From the NCBI GenBank assembly GCA_031253835.1, contig JAIRVP010000025.1:1-64000 (forward strand): a stretch of DNA of 64,000 bases. Reading direction: 5' to 3'. A model generated the notes under the pieces. The model saw only the letters and a list, made by a program, of their open reading frames with translations. It made no database searches and was not told the origin of the DNA. Position numbers and translations under genes: made by a program. Position 1 is the stretch's first letter; the number at the start of each line of letters is the position of its first letter. Origin of the DNA: Burkholderia sp. GTDB lineage: Bacteria > Pseudomonadota > Gammaproteobacteria > Burkholderiales > Burkholderiaceae. Positions 7,872-16,826 of the stretch are shown here, piece by piece.

Positions 7872-9083
7872 ATGAACAATATCCGCCTGTCATCCATGTT
7901 GATTCCGGCGCTGTGCGCGTCGCTGCTCGCGTCGAGTGTCGCGCTCGCCGACAGCAACGGGTCACAGTCCTACGTCGAAGGCAACCGCGCGCCGAAAGGA
8001 TTCGCCCGCCCGCCGTTCCACACGAAGCCGCGCGCGAGCACGGCCACGATCGCCGGCCTCACGCCCGCGCTCACGCGCCATGCGTACGGGTTCGATTCGA
8101 TCGCCAACCAGGGCGACGGGATGGTCGTCGCGATCGTCGACGCATACGACGACCCGAAGATCGAGTCCGACCTCGGCGTATTCAGCAACGCGTTCTCGCT
8201 GCCGGCCTGCACGTCGTCGAACGGCTGTTTCACCAAGGTGTACGCACACGGCGCACGGCCGAAGACCGATTCGGGCTGGTCGCTCGAGATATCGCTCGAC
8301 GTTGAATGGGTGCACGCGATCGCGCCGAAGGCGAAGATCGTGCTCGTCGAGGCCGCATCGGCCAGCTTCAACGACCTGCTGGCGGCGGTCGACGTCGCGG
8401 TCAAGCGCGGCGCGTCGGTCGTGTCGATGAGTTTCGGCGGCAACGAATTCAGCACCGAGACCGGCTTCGACAGCCACTTCAACGTCGCAGGCGTCACGTT
8501 CGTCGCGTCTTCCGGCGACAGCGGCGCCGGGACCGAGTACCCGGCTGCATCGCCTTACGTGGTGTCGGTCGGCGGCACGACGCTGTCGTCCGATTCGGCC
8601 GGGAACTACGTCGGCGAAGCGGCGTGGAGCGGCAGCGGCGGCGGCGTGAGCACGACCGAGGCCGAGCCGGCCGGCCAGACCGCATGGCCGATCCCGGTGG
8701 CCGGCAAGCGCGGCGTGCCCGACGTCAGCTACGACGCGAATCCGTCCAGCGGCTTCGCGGTGTACGACTCGGTCACCTATCAGGGGCAGTCCGGCTGGTT
8801 CGAGGTCGGCGGCACGAGCGCGGGCGCGCCGCAGTGGTCGGCGCTCGTCGCGATCGCGAATTCGCTGCGCACGGCCGCCGGCAAGAAATCGTTGAGCGGC
8901 ACCTACGACGCGCTCTATACGGTCGGCAAAACCGCATACGGCAGCGACTTCCACGACGTAACGACCGGATCCAACGGCAGTTGCGGCAGCGTCTGCAACG
9001 CAGCCGGCGGCTACGACTACGTGACGGGGCTCGGCTCGCCCGTCGCACCGGCGCTCGTGCAGGCGCTCGTCGCACGGCCGTAA
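7872..9083 (+). CDS. Secreted S53 (sedolisin/kumamolisin) serine-carboxyl peptidase
   Basis: This 403-residue secreted peptidase has a signal peptide ending near residue 27 (VALADS). Its catalytic core carries the S53 residues: E139 and D143 in SLEISLD, D216 in SSGDSG, and S316 in GGTSAGAP. The C-terminal FHDVTTG and YDYVTGLGSP stretches resemble the calcium site. Family members are usually acid proteases made with a propeptide of nearly 200 residues, but here only about 40 residues separate the signal from the catalytic fold. I chose the ATG at 7872, nine bases after GGAG, over upstream in-frame ATGs. It appears to be a single-gene unit. Confidence 0.88.
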   Translation: MNNIRLSSMLIPALCASLLASSVALADSNGSQSYVEGNRAPKGFARPPFHTKPRASTATIAGLTPALTRHAYGFDSIANQGDGMVVAIVDAYDDPKIESDLGVFSNAFSLPACTSSNGCFTKVYAHGARPKTDSGWSLEISLDVEWVHAIAPKAKIVLVEAASASFNDLLAAVDVAVKRGASVVSMSFGGNEFSTETGFDSHFNVAGVTFVASSGDSGAGTEYPAASPYVVSVGGTTLSSDSAGNYVGEAAWSGSGGGVSTTEAEPAGQTAWPIPVAGKRGVPDVSYDANPSSGFAVYDSVTYQGQSGWFEVGGTSAGAPQWSALVAIANSLRTAAGKKSLSGTYDALYTVGKTAYGSDFHDVTTGSNGSCGSVCNAAGGYDYVTGLGSPVAPALVQALVARP

Positions 9084-9120
9084 CCTGGCGGTCGACGCCG
9101 GCCGGCCCGTGGCGCGGTGC

Positions 9121-9990
9121 TCAGCCGCCGCGCCAGGCGCGGTCGAGCGCACTCAGCGTCGCGAGCGCACCGCCCTTCAATCCGATCACGTCCGCGCGGC
9201 GCGCATGCGCTTCGCGCGCGTTGATGCGGATCACGTCCGCACCGAGCCGTTCGCTCAGCAGACGCACGGTCGGAATCGCGGTGCCCGCGCCGATCTCGAC
9301 TACTGCGACGCGCCCGGCCTGCGCGATCCAGTCCTGCAGCGCGCGTTCCTGCGCGTCATAGCGCTCGCCGAGCCAGCCGGTGTCGCCGAACATCAGGATG
9401 TTCGGCCGCGCGAGGCCGCCGCAGTGCGGGCAGCGCGGCATGTCGCCAACCAGGCGGCACGTCGCTTCGTCGACGTCCGGCACGAACGGCGCCGCATCCC
9501 ACGTCGCGTCCGAGCACGGCCGCAGGCACTGCAGCGCATGAATCGACCCGTGGATCTCGACGATGCGTGCCGGATCGAAGCCGGCTTGCTGGAACTGGCC
9601 GTCGACGTTGCTCGTCAGCACGAAGCCGCCGTTCGGCATCGCGTCGATCCAGCGGCGCAGGATCGCGAAGCCCGCATGCGGCACCGTCGCGCGGTAGAGC
9701 GCGAGACGGTGTCCGTAGAACCCCCACGCGAGCGGCGCACGCGCACGGAACGCATGCGGCGACGCGATCTCGTGGAATTCGAAACGCTCTTGGCGCAGCG
9801 CCGGGTACGCGCGCCAGAACCCGTCCGTCCCGCGAAAATCGGGCAGCCCGGAATCGACGCCGATGCCCGCGCCGGCCGTCACGAGCAATGCGTCGGCGCG
9901 CGCGAGCACGTCGACGGCGGCCGCGACGAGATCGGCGGGCAGTGGCGCGGCGGTGGAGTCGGTGGAATCAGCGGGATCGGAGCACGGCAT
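9121..9990 (-). CDS. Sir2-family NAD-dependent protein deacylase
   Basis: A 289-residue sirtuin. NAD-binding motifs are GAGIGVDSGLPDFRG (about 40-54) and TSNVDGQFQQAGF (about 126-138). The catalytic base is H147 in EIHGS. A zinc-ribbon set of cysteines is visible at C155, C159, C187 and C190. Sirtuins remove acyl groups from lysine using NAD. The usual GAG-I-S motif has Gly in place of Ser. The gene stands alone, 37 bases after the S53 gene on the opposite strand. Its target is unknown. Confidence 0.88.
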   Translation of the reverse strand: MPCSDPADSTDSTAAPLPADLVAAAVDVLARADALLVTAGAGIGVDSGLPDFRGTDGFWRAYPALRQERFEFHEIASPHAFRARAPLAWGFYGHRLALYRATVPHAGFAILRRWIDAMPNGGFVLTSNVDGQFQQAGFDPARIVEIHGSIHALQCLRPCSDATWDAAPFVPDVDEATCRLVGDMPRCPHCGGLARPNILMFGDTGWLGERYDAQERALQDWIAQAGRVAVVEIGAGTAIPTVRLLSERLGADVIRINAREAHARRADVIGLKGGALATLSALDRAWRGG

Positions 9991-10127
9991 GATGGGGCGG
10001 CGGTAGCGTCGAACGTTGCGCGAGTGGCGTCGCGATCATACGCCCGTTCGGACGCCGCGCCGCATGCGCGATGCAGCGGCACGACGTCACGTGCGTGCAG
10101 GCATCGGCCCGGCGCCGCCCTGCCTGC

Positions 10128-10508
10128 TCAGCGATCCGAATCGTCCTGCGCGAGCGGAATCTCGTCGGCCGCGAAATAGACCGGCTTGCCGAGCTGCCGT
10201 GCAAGACCGACATCCATGTCCGCCCCGCGCGATGCGCCGTCGATCCGCAGCACCGCGTCGCAGCGGCGCAGCAACCGGTGCGCGGCCGGATACAGGAACG
10301 TCTCGCCGATCGCGTCGCCGACCTGCGTCGATCCGGCCGCGGCGGCGAGCGGCAGCGACACCCACTCGCCGATCATCGGCACGTGCCCGCGCCGGTACAC
10401 GGCAAGCGCCGCCGCTTCCAGCCGGTGCAGGTTCGCGGCGATGCGCGCAGGGTCGCCGCCGGTGCCGCTGCGATAGGGGCCGGCAACCAGCACGAGCCGC
10501 GGCGTCAT
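10128..10508 (-). CDS. DUF4406 nucleoside 2-deoxyribosyltransferase-like protein
   Basis: This 126-residue protein begins RLVLVAGPYRSG. It has a central RRGHVPMIGEW and a C-terminal RCDAVLRIDGASRGADMDVG, the pattern of DUF4406 proteins that share the fold of nucleoside 2-deoxyribosyltransferases. The start overlaps the stop of the upstream Nudix gene by four bases (ATGA), so the two are translationally coupled. This suggests a joint role in nucleotide or nucleotide-sugar turnover. Enzymatic activity is inferred from fold family only. Confidence 0.72.
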   Translation of the reverse strand: MTPRLVLVAGPYRSGTGGDPARIAANLHRLEAAALAVYRRGHVPMIGEWVSLPLAAAAGSTQVGDAIGETFLYPAAHRLLRRCDAVLRIDGASRGADMDVGLARQLGKPVYFAADEIPLAQDDSDR

Positions 10509-11104
10509 GCGGCGCGCGCGCCGGCGGTTTCCCGCAGCGCGACGTACTGCAGCAGCATGATCGTCTTCGCATCGACGATCTCGCCGCGCTCGACCGCATC
10601 CAGCGCCGCCTGCAGCGGCATCTCGACGACCTCGAGATCCTCGCCCTCTTCCGCGACGCCGCCGCCGTCGCCGGTGCGCAGCGACGCGTCGTATTCGCCG
10701 ACGAAGAAATGCAGCTTCTCCGTCACGGAGCCCGGACTCATGAACGCCTCGAACACCTTGCGCACGCCGCGCACGCGGTAGCCGGTCTCCTCCTCGGCCT
10801 CCGCGCGGATGCGCGCTTCGGGCGTTTCATCGTCGAGCAGGCCGGCCGCCGCTTCGAGCAGCATGCCGTCGTGGCCGCTGACGAACACCGGCATCCGGAA
10901 CTGCCGCGTCAGCAGCACGTCGCCCGTGCCGGCATGGCGCAGCAGGATCGTCGCGCCGTTGCCGCGATCGTAGGTCTCGCGGCTCAGCCGCTGCCACGTT
11001 CCGTCGCGGCGCCGGAAATCGAAGGTCACCTTCTTCAGCACATACCAGTCATCGGACAGCACGGTCGTATCGACGATGCGGACCCGGTCACGCGTTGCAG
11101 CCAT
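10505..11104 (-). CDS. Nudix hydrolase, NudK-like (GDP-mannose pyrophosphatase family)
   Basis: A 199-residue Nudix protein whose layout follows NudK/ADP-sugar pyrophosphatases. An N-terminal beta domain comes first, then the Nudix segment AGLLDDETPEARIRAEAEEE (about 87-106) followed by TGY, and a C-terminal helix. The metal-binding EAEEETGY core is intact. The residue aligned with an upstream glutamate in E. coli NudK is Thr. Family members hydrolyse nucleoside-diphosphate sugars such as GDP-mannose or ADP-ribose. It is divergent from the DeoR gene across an 81-base gap and is coupled by a four-base overlap to the DUF4406 gene. Confidence 0.85.
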   Translation of the reverse strand: MAATRDRVRIVDTTVLSDDWYVLKKVTFDFRRRDGTWQRLSRETYDRGNGATILLRHAGTGDVLLTRQFRMPVFVSGHDGMLLEAAAGLLDDETPEARIRAEAEEETGYRVRGVRKVFEAFMSPGSVTEKLHFFVGEYDASLRTGDGGGVAEEGEDLEVVEMPLQAALDAVERGEIVDAKTIMLLQYVALRETAGARAA

Positions 11105-11142
11105 TGCAGCCTCCCGTTCGACAAAAGACGGTGCCCATGGTA

Positions 11143-11180
11143 ACGTGCAGATTCGTGCAATTTCAAGAATTTTCGTGCAA
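11143..11180. promoter_or_regulatory. Phased CGTGCA direct repeats, candidate DeoR operator
   Basis: Three CGTGCA copies start at 11144, 11154 and 11174. Two are within identical TTCGTGCAA nonamers (11152-11160 and 11172-11180). Start-to-start distances of 10 and 20 bases put them on one face of the helix. They sit in the short gap between the divergent nudix and deoR genes, ending five bases before the deoR start. Autoregulation by the adjacent DeoR protein is the simplest reading, but it is inferred. Confidence 0.5.
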
Positions 11181-11185
11181 ACACG

Positions 11186-11941
<756 letters not shown>

Positions 11942-11990
11942 CGCGTCGATCGAACCGGTTGCGGGTGGCGTCGCGCCGGCGCCGGGCCCA

Positions 11991-12006
11991 TGTCAGCGTG
12001 CTGACA
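11991..12006. promoter_or_regulatory. Perfect 7-bp inverted repeat upstream of the chromate-transporter pair
   Basis: TGTCAGC-GT-GCTGACA is a perfect inverted repeat with a two-base spacer, located 54 bases upstream of the first transporter start. The compact symmetry fits a dimeric repressor site better than a terminator because no T tract follows. The cognate regulator is unknown. Confidence 0.4.
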
Positions 12007-12059
12007 GGCACCGCTTGCTAACATGGGCGATCGCCCGATCGCCACGTGCTCTCCGCCCG

Positions 12060-12671
12060 ATGCCCCCGCCCTCCGCCACGACTCCCCCGGCGCCGCCTGC
12101 AGGCGACGCACCGCCGCCCGGCATCCTCGCGCTGTTCATCGCGTTCACGCAGATCGGCCTGACCAGCTTCGGCGGCGGACTGAGCGGGCGGATGATGCGC
12201 GACTTCGTCGACGAGCGGCGCTGGCTCGACGAAGAGGCGTTCCTCAACGGCCTCGCACTGTCGCAGGCGTTGCCGGGCGTCAACGTGAAGAACCTCGCGA
12301 TCTGGATCGGCTACCGCCTCGCCGGATGGCGCGGCGCGGTGGCCGGCTTCACCGGCATCATCGCGCCGCCGGCCGTGCTGATCGTGCTGTTCGGCGTCGC
12401 GTTCTCCACGCTCACGCGCTTCCCGCTCACGCATGTCGCGCTCGCCGGCGCGGCGGCCGCGGCGATCGGGCTGTCGATCTCGATGGCGATCACCGCCGTG
12501 CGACGGCTCCCGCGCCGCGTGCTGCCGTTCGCGGTGATGGCGCTCACCTTCGTGTCGGTTGCGGTGCTGCACTGGCCGCTCGTGTGGACCGTGCTGATCG
12601 GCGGCACGCTGAGCGTCGCGCTCGAATACCGCCGCGCGGCCGCCGCACCGGCCGGGAACGACGCACGATGA
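12060..12671 (+). CDS. Chromate transporter family (CHR), first half of a split ChrA
   Basis: This 203-residue membrane protein contains one CHR domain. FTQIGLTSFGGGLSGRMMRD at about residues 33-52 is the typical opening, and LALSQALPGVNVKNLAIWIG at about 78-97 follows. The PGP motif common in ChrA reads PGVN here. Short-chain CHR proteins act as pairs of homologous halves that pump chromate, or possibly other anions, outward. The next gene encodes the other half and overlaps the stop by four bases. The start at 12060 gives a Pro-rich cytoplasmic head; the upstream ATG at 12015 is also possible. Confidence 0.8.
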   Translation: MPPPSATTPPAPPAGDAPPPGILALFIAFTQIGLTSFGGGLSGRMMRDFVDERRWLDEEAFLNGLALSQALPGVNVKNLAIWIGYRLAGWRGAVAGFTGIIAPPAVLIVLFGVAFSTLTRFPLTHVALAGAAAAAIGLSISMAITAVRRLPRRVLPFAVMALTFVSVAVLHWPLVWTVLIGGTLSVALEYRRAAAAPAGNDAR

Positions 12672-13210
12672 ACGCGTCGCAACGCTATGCCGCCCTGTTC
12701 GGCGTATTCGCACCGCTGTCGATCGCGACGATCGGCGGCGGGCAGGCGATCATCGCCGACATCCAGCGGCAGGTCGTCGACGTCCATCACTGGATGACCG
12801 CCACGCAATTCGTGAACGACTTCGCGATCGCGCGGATGGCGCCAGGCCCCGGCTCGCTGCTGGCGACGCTGATCGGCTGGCAGGTCGCCGGCTTCTGGGG
12901 TGCGGTGATCGCGACGCTCGCGCTGTTCGGCCCGACCGCCTTCCTGATCTACGGCGTCGCGCATCTGTGGCGGCGGCACCAGGGCGCGCGCTGGCAGATC
13001 GCGCTCGAAGCCGGCCTGCGCCCCGTTGCGGCCGGCATGATCCTCGCGTCGGTGTGGGTGCTGCTGCAGGCGCTCGACGGCGGCTGGGCCGCGCGCGCGA
13101 TCGCCGTCGTGTCGACGCTGTGCGTGATCTACACGCGCCTTCATGCGCTGCTGCTGATCGCGCTCGGCGCGCTGCTGCTCGTCGGCGTGCACGCGCTCGG
13201 CGGCGTGTAG
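12668..13210 (+). CDS. Chromate transporter family (CHR), second half of a split ChrA
   Basis: A 180-residue CHR-domain membrane protein starting MNASQRYAALFGVFAPLS. The motif IATIGGGQAIIADIQRQVVD (about 19-38) and ARMAPGPGSLLATLIGWQ (about 55-72) keep the PGP element that the partner lacks. Its ATG overlaps the stop codon of the first half (ATGA), so equimolar production is likely. The pair probably forms a heterodimeric antiparallel transporter. Chromate is the family substrate; the natural substrate here is not shown. Confidence 0.82.
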   Translation: MNASQRYAALFGVFAPLSIATIGGGQAIIADIQRQVVDVHHWMTATQFVNDFAIARMAPGPGSLLATLIGWQVAGFWGAVIATLALFGPTAFLIYGVAHLWRRHQGARWQIALEAGLRPVAAGMILASVWVLLQALDGGWAARAIAVVSTLCVIYTRLHALLLIALGALLLVGVHALGGV

Positions 13211-13242
13211 CGCACACCGCCGTCGCGGCGCGACCGATACGA

Positions 13243-14052
13243 CTAGGCGCCGCGAAACTGCGGCGCGCGACGCTCCGCAAACGCACGCAGCCCTTCGTCG
13301 AAATCGGCGCCTTCGCATGCTTGCCGGCGCAACTCGGCGATCCGTTCGAACGCGTCGACCGGCAACGGCCGCGCGTCCTGCAACACGCGCAACTGCTCTT
13401 TCACCGCATGCACGGCAAGCGGCGCCTTCGCGGCAATCGTGCGCGCGACGTCGAGCGCCGCGTCGTCGACGCCGCCCGTGTCGGCCAGCCGGTTCACGAG
13501 CCCGTGATGCGCGGCGCGCGCCGCGTCGAGCGGCTGCGCGCAGAAGAACATCTCCTTCAGCACGTGAATCGGCAGGTTGTCGTAGAAGCGCAGCAGCCCG
13601 CTCGTCGAATAGGGCAGGCCGATGTTCGCGGGCGTCATCGCGAAACGCGCGTCGCGCGCCGCGACGACGAGGTCGCAGCTCATCACGAGATCGACCGCCC
13701 CGCCCCACGCCGACCCGGCCACCGCAGCGATCACCGCGCCCGGATAGGTCCGCACGCGCCGCAGCGCGCGTTCGAGCGGCTTGCCGTACGCGAGCGGATC
13801 GCGATCGTCGGCCAGTTCGCGCAGGTCGTGCCCCGCGCTCCACACGTCGCCGCTGCCGTCGTTCGACAGGATCACGACGGGCGGCGGACGGTGTTCGGCG
13901 AGCGCGTCGAGGCACGCGACCAGCGCATCGAGCAACGGGGCGTCGAGCGCATGCCGCCGCGCCGGATTCGCGAACCGCACGCGCGCGATCCGCTCGCCGA
14001 CCCTCTCGACCGTCACGGTCGACCCGCTGTCGTGTTTCGTCAGGCCGGTCAT
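13243..14052 (-). CDS. scpB: Methylmalonyl-CoA decarboxylase-like enoyl-CoA hydratase family protein (ScpB/YgfG type)
   Basis: A crotonase-fold protein of 269 residues. It carries SAGHDLREL with H75, an oxyanion-hole segment SAWGGAVDLVMSCDL (about 114-128), NIGLPYSTSG with Y148, and a C-terminus KAPLAVHAVKEQLRVL...AFERIAELRR. These match E. coli YgfG/ScpB, which decarboxylates methylmalonyl-CoA to propionyl-CoA. The glutamates used by true hydratases are not evident. Its start overlaps the CoA-transferase gene by four bases, and an MFS importer heads the same operon. A role in uptake, CoA activation and decarboxylation of a substituted malonate is inferred. Confidence 0.75.
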   Translation of the reverse strand: MTGLTKHDSGSTVTVERVGERIARVRFANPARRHALDAPLLDALVACLDALAEHRPPPVVILSNDGSGDVWSAGHDLRELADDRDPLAYGKPLERALRRVRTYPGAVIAAVAGSAWGGAVDLVMSCDLVVAARDARFAMTPANIGLPYSTSGLLRFYDNLPIHVLKEMFFCAQPLDAARAAHHGLVNRLADTGGVDDAALDVARTIAAKAPLAVHAVKEQLRVLQDARPLPVDAFERIAELRRQACEGADFDEGLRAFAERRAPQFRGA

Positions 14053-15272
14053 TGCACGGCCTCCGCGACGGCTTCCGCCTGGAAGATCGTGCGCGCGGCC
14101 AGCAGCGCGTCGATCGCGTCGTCGCCGTAGCCGGCTTCGCGCAGCACGTCGACCGTATGCTCGCCGAGCAGCGGCGGCGCATGGCGCGTACGCGGCGCCG
14201 GCACGTCGTCGCCCATCCCGCCGAGCGGCGTGACGACCTGGCGCAGCGTGCCGAGCGTCGGATGCGCGACCGGCTCGACCAGCCCGCAATGCACGAGCTG
14301 CGGATCGTCGAACACTTCGTCGAGCGTATTGATCGGCCCGGCCGGCAGCCCGGCTTCGACGAAACGCTGTGTCCATTCGCGCTTGCCGCGCGTGCGCAGC
14401 CGGCTTTCGAGCAGCGCCTTCAGTTCGTCGCGATGCGCGACGCGTGCATCGTTGGTCGCGAAGCGCGGATCGTTCGGCAGCTCGGGCAGATCGAGCAACC
14501 GGCACAGCCGCAGCCACATGTCGGTCGTGATCGGCGCGAGGTTGAGCGGGCCGTCGGCCGTCTCGAACACGCCGTACGGCGCGATCACCGCGTGCGCATT
14601 GCCGGTGCGGCGCGGCACGTCGCCGAGGCTCAGGTAGCGTTGCCCATGCACGCTCAGCAGCGACACGAGGCTTTCGAGCAGCGACGTGCCGACATGCTGG
14701 CCGCGCCCGGTGCGCTCGCGCTCGAACAGCGCGGCCATCACGCCGGTCGCCGCCCACATCCCCGAGCTGAGATCGCCGATCGCGGTGCCCGTGCGGGTCG
14801 GCTCGCCGTCCGGGAACCCGGTGAGGCTCATCAGTCCTGCGTAGCCCTGCGCGATCTGGTCGAAGCCCGGCCAGTCGCGCAGCGGGCCACGCGGGCCGAA
14901 CGCGGTGACGCTGCCCATCACGAGCCGCGGATCATGCGCGCTCAGCGCGGCGTAGCCGAGCCCCATCGCGTCCATCGTGCCGGCCTTGAAATTCTCGATC
15001 ACGACGTCGGCCTGCGCGATCAGCCGCCGCACGACGTCGAGGCCGGCCGGCTGCCGGAAGTCCACGCAGATGCCGCGCTTGTTGCGGTTGCAGGACAGGT
15101 AGTACGTGCTCACGCCGCGATCGAACGGCCCCCATGCGCGGCTCATGTCGCCGTGCGGCCCCGACTCGACCTTGACCACGTCGGCGCCGAGATCGGCGAG
15201 CACCATCGAGCAGAACGGCCCCGACAGCGCGCGACTCAGATCGACGACCTTGATTCCCTTCAATGCCTGCAT
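14049..15272 (-). CDS. Class III (CaiB/BaiF) CoA-transferase
   Basis: This 407-residue enzyme shows the family opening KVVDLSRALSGPFCSMVLAD and the segment GTAIGDLSSG with the nucleophile-type Asp at residue 167. Class III transferases pass CoA between carboxylic acids through a mixed anhydride at that Asp. The substrate cannot be read from the sequence. The neighbours, a ScpB-like decarboxylase (overlapping by four bases) and an organic-acid-type MFS importer 61 bases upstream, suggest that it activates an imported dicarboxylate. Expression is probably set by the divergent LysR gene. Confidence 0.88.
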   Translation of the reverse strand: MQALKGIKVVDLSRALSGPFCSMVLADLGADVVKVESGPHGDMSRAWGPFDRGVSTYYLSCNRNKRGICVDFRQPAGLDVVRRLIAQADVVIENFKAGTMDAMGLGYAALSAHDPRLVMGSVTAFGPRGPLRDWPGFDQIAQGYAGLMSLTGFPDGEPTRTGTAIGDLSSGMWAATGVMAALFERERTGRGQHVGTSLLESLVSLLSVHGQRYLSLGDVPRRTGNAHAVIAPYGVFETADGPLNLAPITTDMWLRLCRLLDLPELPNDPRFATNDARVAHRDELKALLESRLRTRGKREWTQRFVEAGLPAGPINTLDEVFDDPQLVHCGLVEPVAHPTLGTLRQVVTPLGGMGDDVPAPRTRHAPPLLGEHTVDVLREAGYGDDAIDALLAARTIFQAEAVAEAVQ

Positions 15273-15333
15273 TCCGGACTCCTGATAGTGATGACTGGGT
15301 GTGGCGTGACTGCGGGCGACGGGTACGTCCCGC

Positions 15334-16656
15334 TCATTCGGGCAGCGTCTGGTGACGTGTTTCGACCGCGAACGGCAGGATCAGGATGCCGAGTCCGAAC
15401 ACGGCCGCGGTCCATGCGACCGGCACGCCGAGCGAGCCGTAGCCGTGAATCGCGGCGCCGAGCAGGAAGTTCACGCCCGCGCCGATGAAGCGGCCGACCG
15501 ACGCGTTGAACGCGAACGCGGTGGCCCGCACGCGCGTCGGGTACTGCTCGGGCAGCCACAGCGAGAAGATCGCGAAGTTGCCGCCGAAGAAACCGAGGAA
15601 CGCGAGCGACACCATGAATGCCGCGAGCCCGTTCGGCTGGTAGAACGCCCAGCCGAACGCGAACACGATCGATGCGGCCATCCCCGCGAAATACACGCCG
15701 AGCGCGGTGCGCCGGCCGAGCCGTTCCGACAGCCACGGCGCAACCAGGCAGCCGGCGATCGTCGCGCACGACAGGATCGCGGCGCCGATGGACGCGAGCC
15801 GCAGCGCGCCGACGTGATCGATGCCCGCGCGTGCCGCCAGCGTGCTGACCGCGCTCGCCTCGTAGACGGAACCGGCCCACAGCCCGACGATCGCGACGCC
15901 GACGAGGCTCGCGCTCGTCAGCGTGCGGCGCAGGAACGCCGGCGCGAAGATCTCGCGCAGCGGATGCGCGCGCCGCGCATCGGCCACGTCGCCGTCGCGC
16001 GCGTCGTGCCGGCGCCACTGCCCCGGCTCCTTCACGCGCATCACGGTGAACACCGCGAGCAATGCGGGTGCAAGACCGCACAGGAACATCGCGCGCCAGC
16101 CGTAGGTCGCGCCGATCGTGTAGTTCAGGCAGGCTGCGATGAAGAAGCCGAAGTAGTAGCCCGTCTGCAGGTAGCCGGCGCCCATCTTGCGGCGGTCCTC
16201 CGGCCAGCTCTCGGCGACGTAGGTGCCCGCGAGCGCCCACTCGCCGCCGACGCCGATCCCGGCGATCAGCCGGCACGCGGCCAGCGCCCAGACGTCGTGC
16301 ACGAACGCGGCTGCACCGGTGAACACCGAGTAGATCAGGATGCTCGCGGCGAGCGTGCGCACGCGGCCGAAGCGGTCGGCGAGCGGCCCCCAGATGAACG
16401 ACAGCCCCCAGCCGATCAGGAACAGCGCGAACAGGATCGAGCCGTACATCCCCAGGTTTGCGGGCGTCGCCGCGATGCCGGACGCCGGCAGCAGTTCGGT
16501 CAGTGCGGGAATCAGCACGAGCGCGTAGATCACCGAATCCACGCCGTCGAGCACCCAGCCTGCATACACGGCCCAGAAACCCTTGACCTGCTCGCGCGTG
16601 AGCGGCGTGCGCCGCGGCTTCGCGCCGGCCGCCGGCGCGTCGATCGCCTTGAACAT
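15334..16656 (-). CDS. MFS transporter, probable organic acid:proton symporter
   Basis: A 440-residue, 12-helix major facilitator. WGPLADRFGRVRTL after helix 2 is the MFS signature loop, and GIGVGGEWALAGTYVAESWP is the acidic/aromatic-acid symporter-type motif. WLSERLGRRTALGVY is the repeat in the second half. The ATG at 16656 (MFKAIDAP) is preceded by AAGGAG at six bases and is preferred to the far upstream ATG at 16779. It is the first gene of an operon with the CoA-transferase and the decarboxylase, and it faces a LysR regulator across 170 bases. Import of a carboxylate substrate is inferred. Confidence 0.87.
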   Translation of the reverse strand: MFKAIDAPAAGAKPRRTPLTREQVKGFWAVYAGWVLDGVDSVIYALVLIPALTELLPASGIAATPANLGMYGSILFALFLIGWGLSFIWGPLADRFGRVRTLAASILIYSVFTGAAAFVHDVWALAACRLIAGIGVGGEWALAGTYVAESWPEDRRKMGAGYLQTGYYFGFFIAACLNYTIGATYGWRAMFLCGLAPALLAVFTVMRVKEPGQWRRHDARDGDVADARRAHPLREIFAPAFLRRTLTSASLVGVAIVGLWAGSVYEASAVSTLAARAGIDHVGALRLASIGAAILSCATIAGCLVAPWLSERLGRRTALGVYFAGMAASIVFAFGWAFYQPNGLAAFMVSLAFLGFFGGNFAIFSLWLPEQYPTRVRATAFAFNASVGRFIGAGVNFLLGAAIHGYGSLGVPVAWTAAVFGLGILILPFAVETRHQTLPE

Positions 16657-16826
16657 CTTCGTCTCCTTGCCGGCAAGGCCGGCACGTTCGCCGCGTCCGG
16701 TCCGGGATGGCCGGCAGTCGGGCTCTTTTGTGAGACGAGTATAGAAACCCCATCGATCGCAGAAAAATATGATATTCATCTTGCTCGATCGGATTGGCTT
16801 ATGGCTTGAATCGGGAGACGGCGGCG

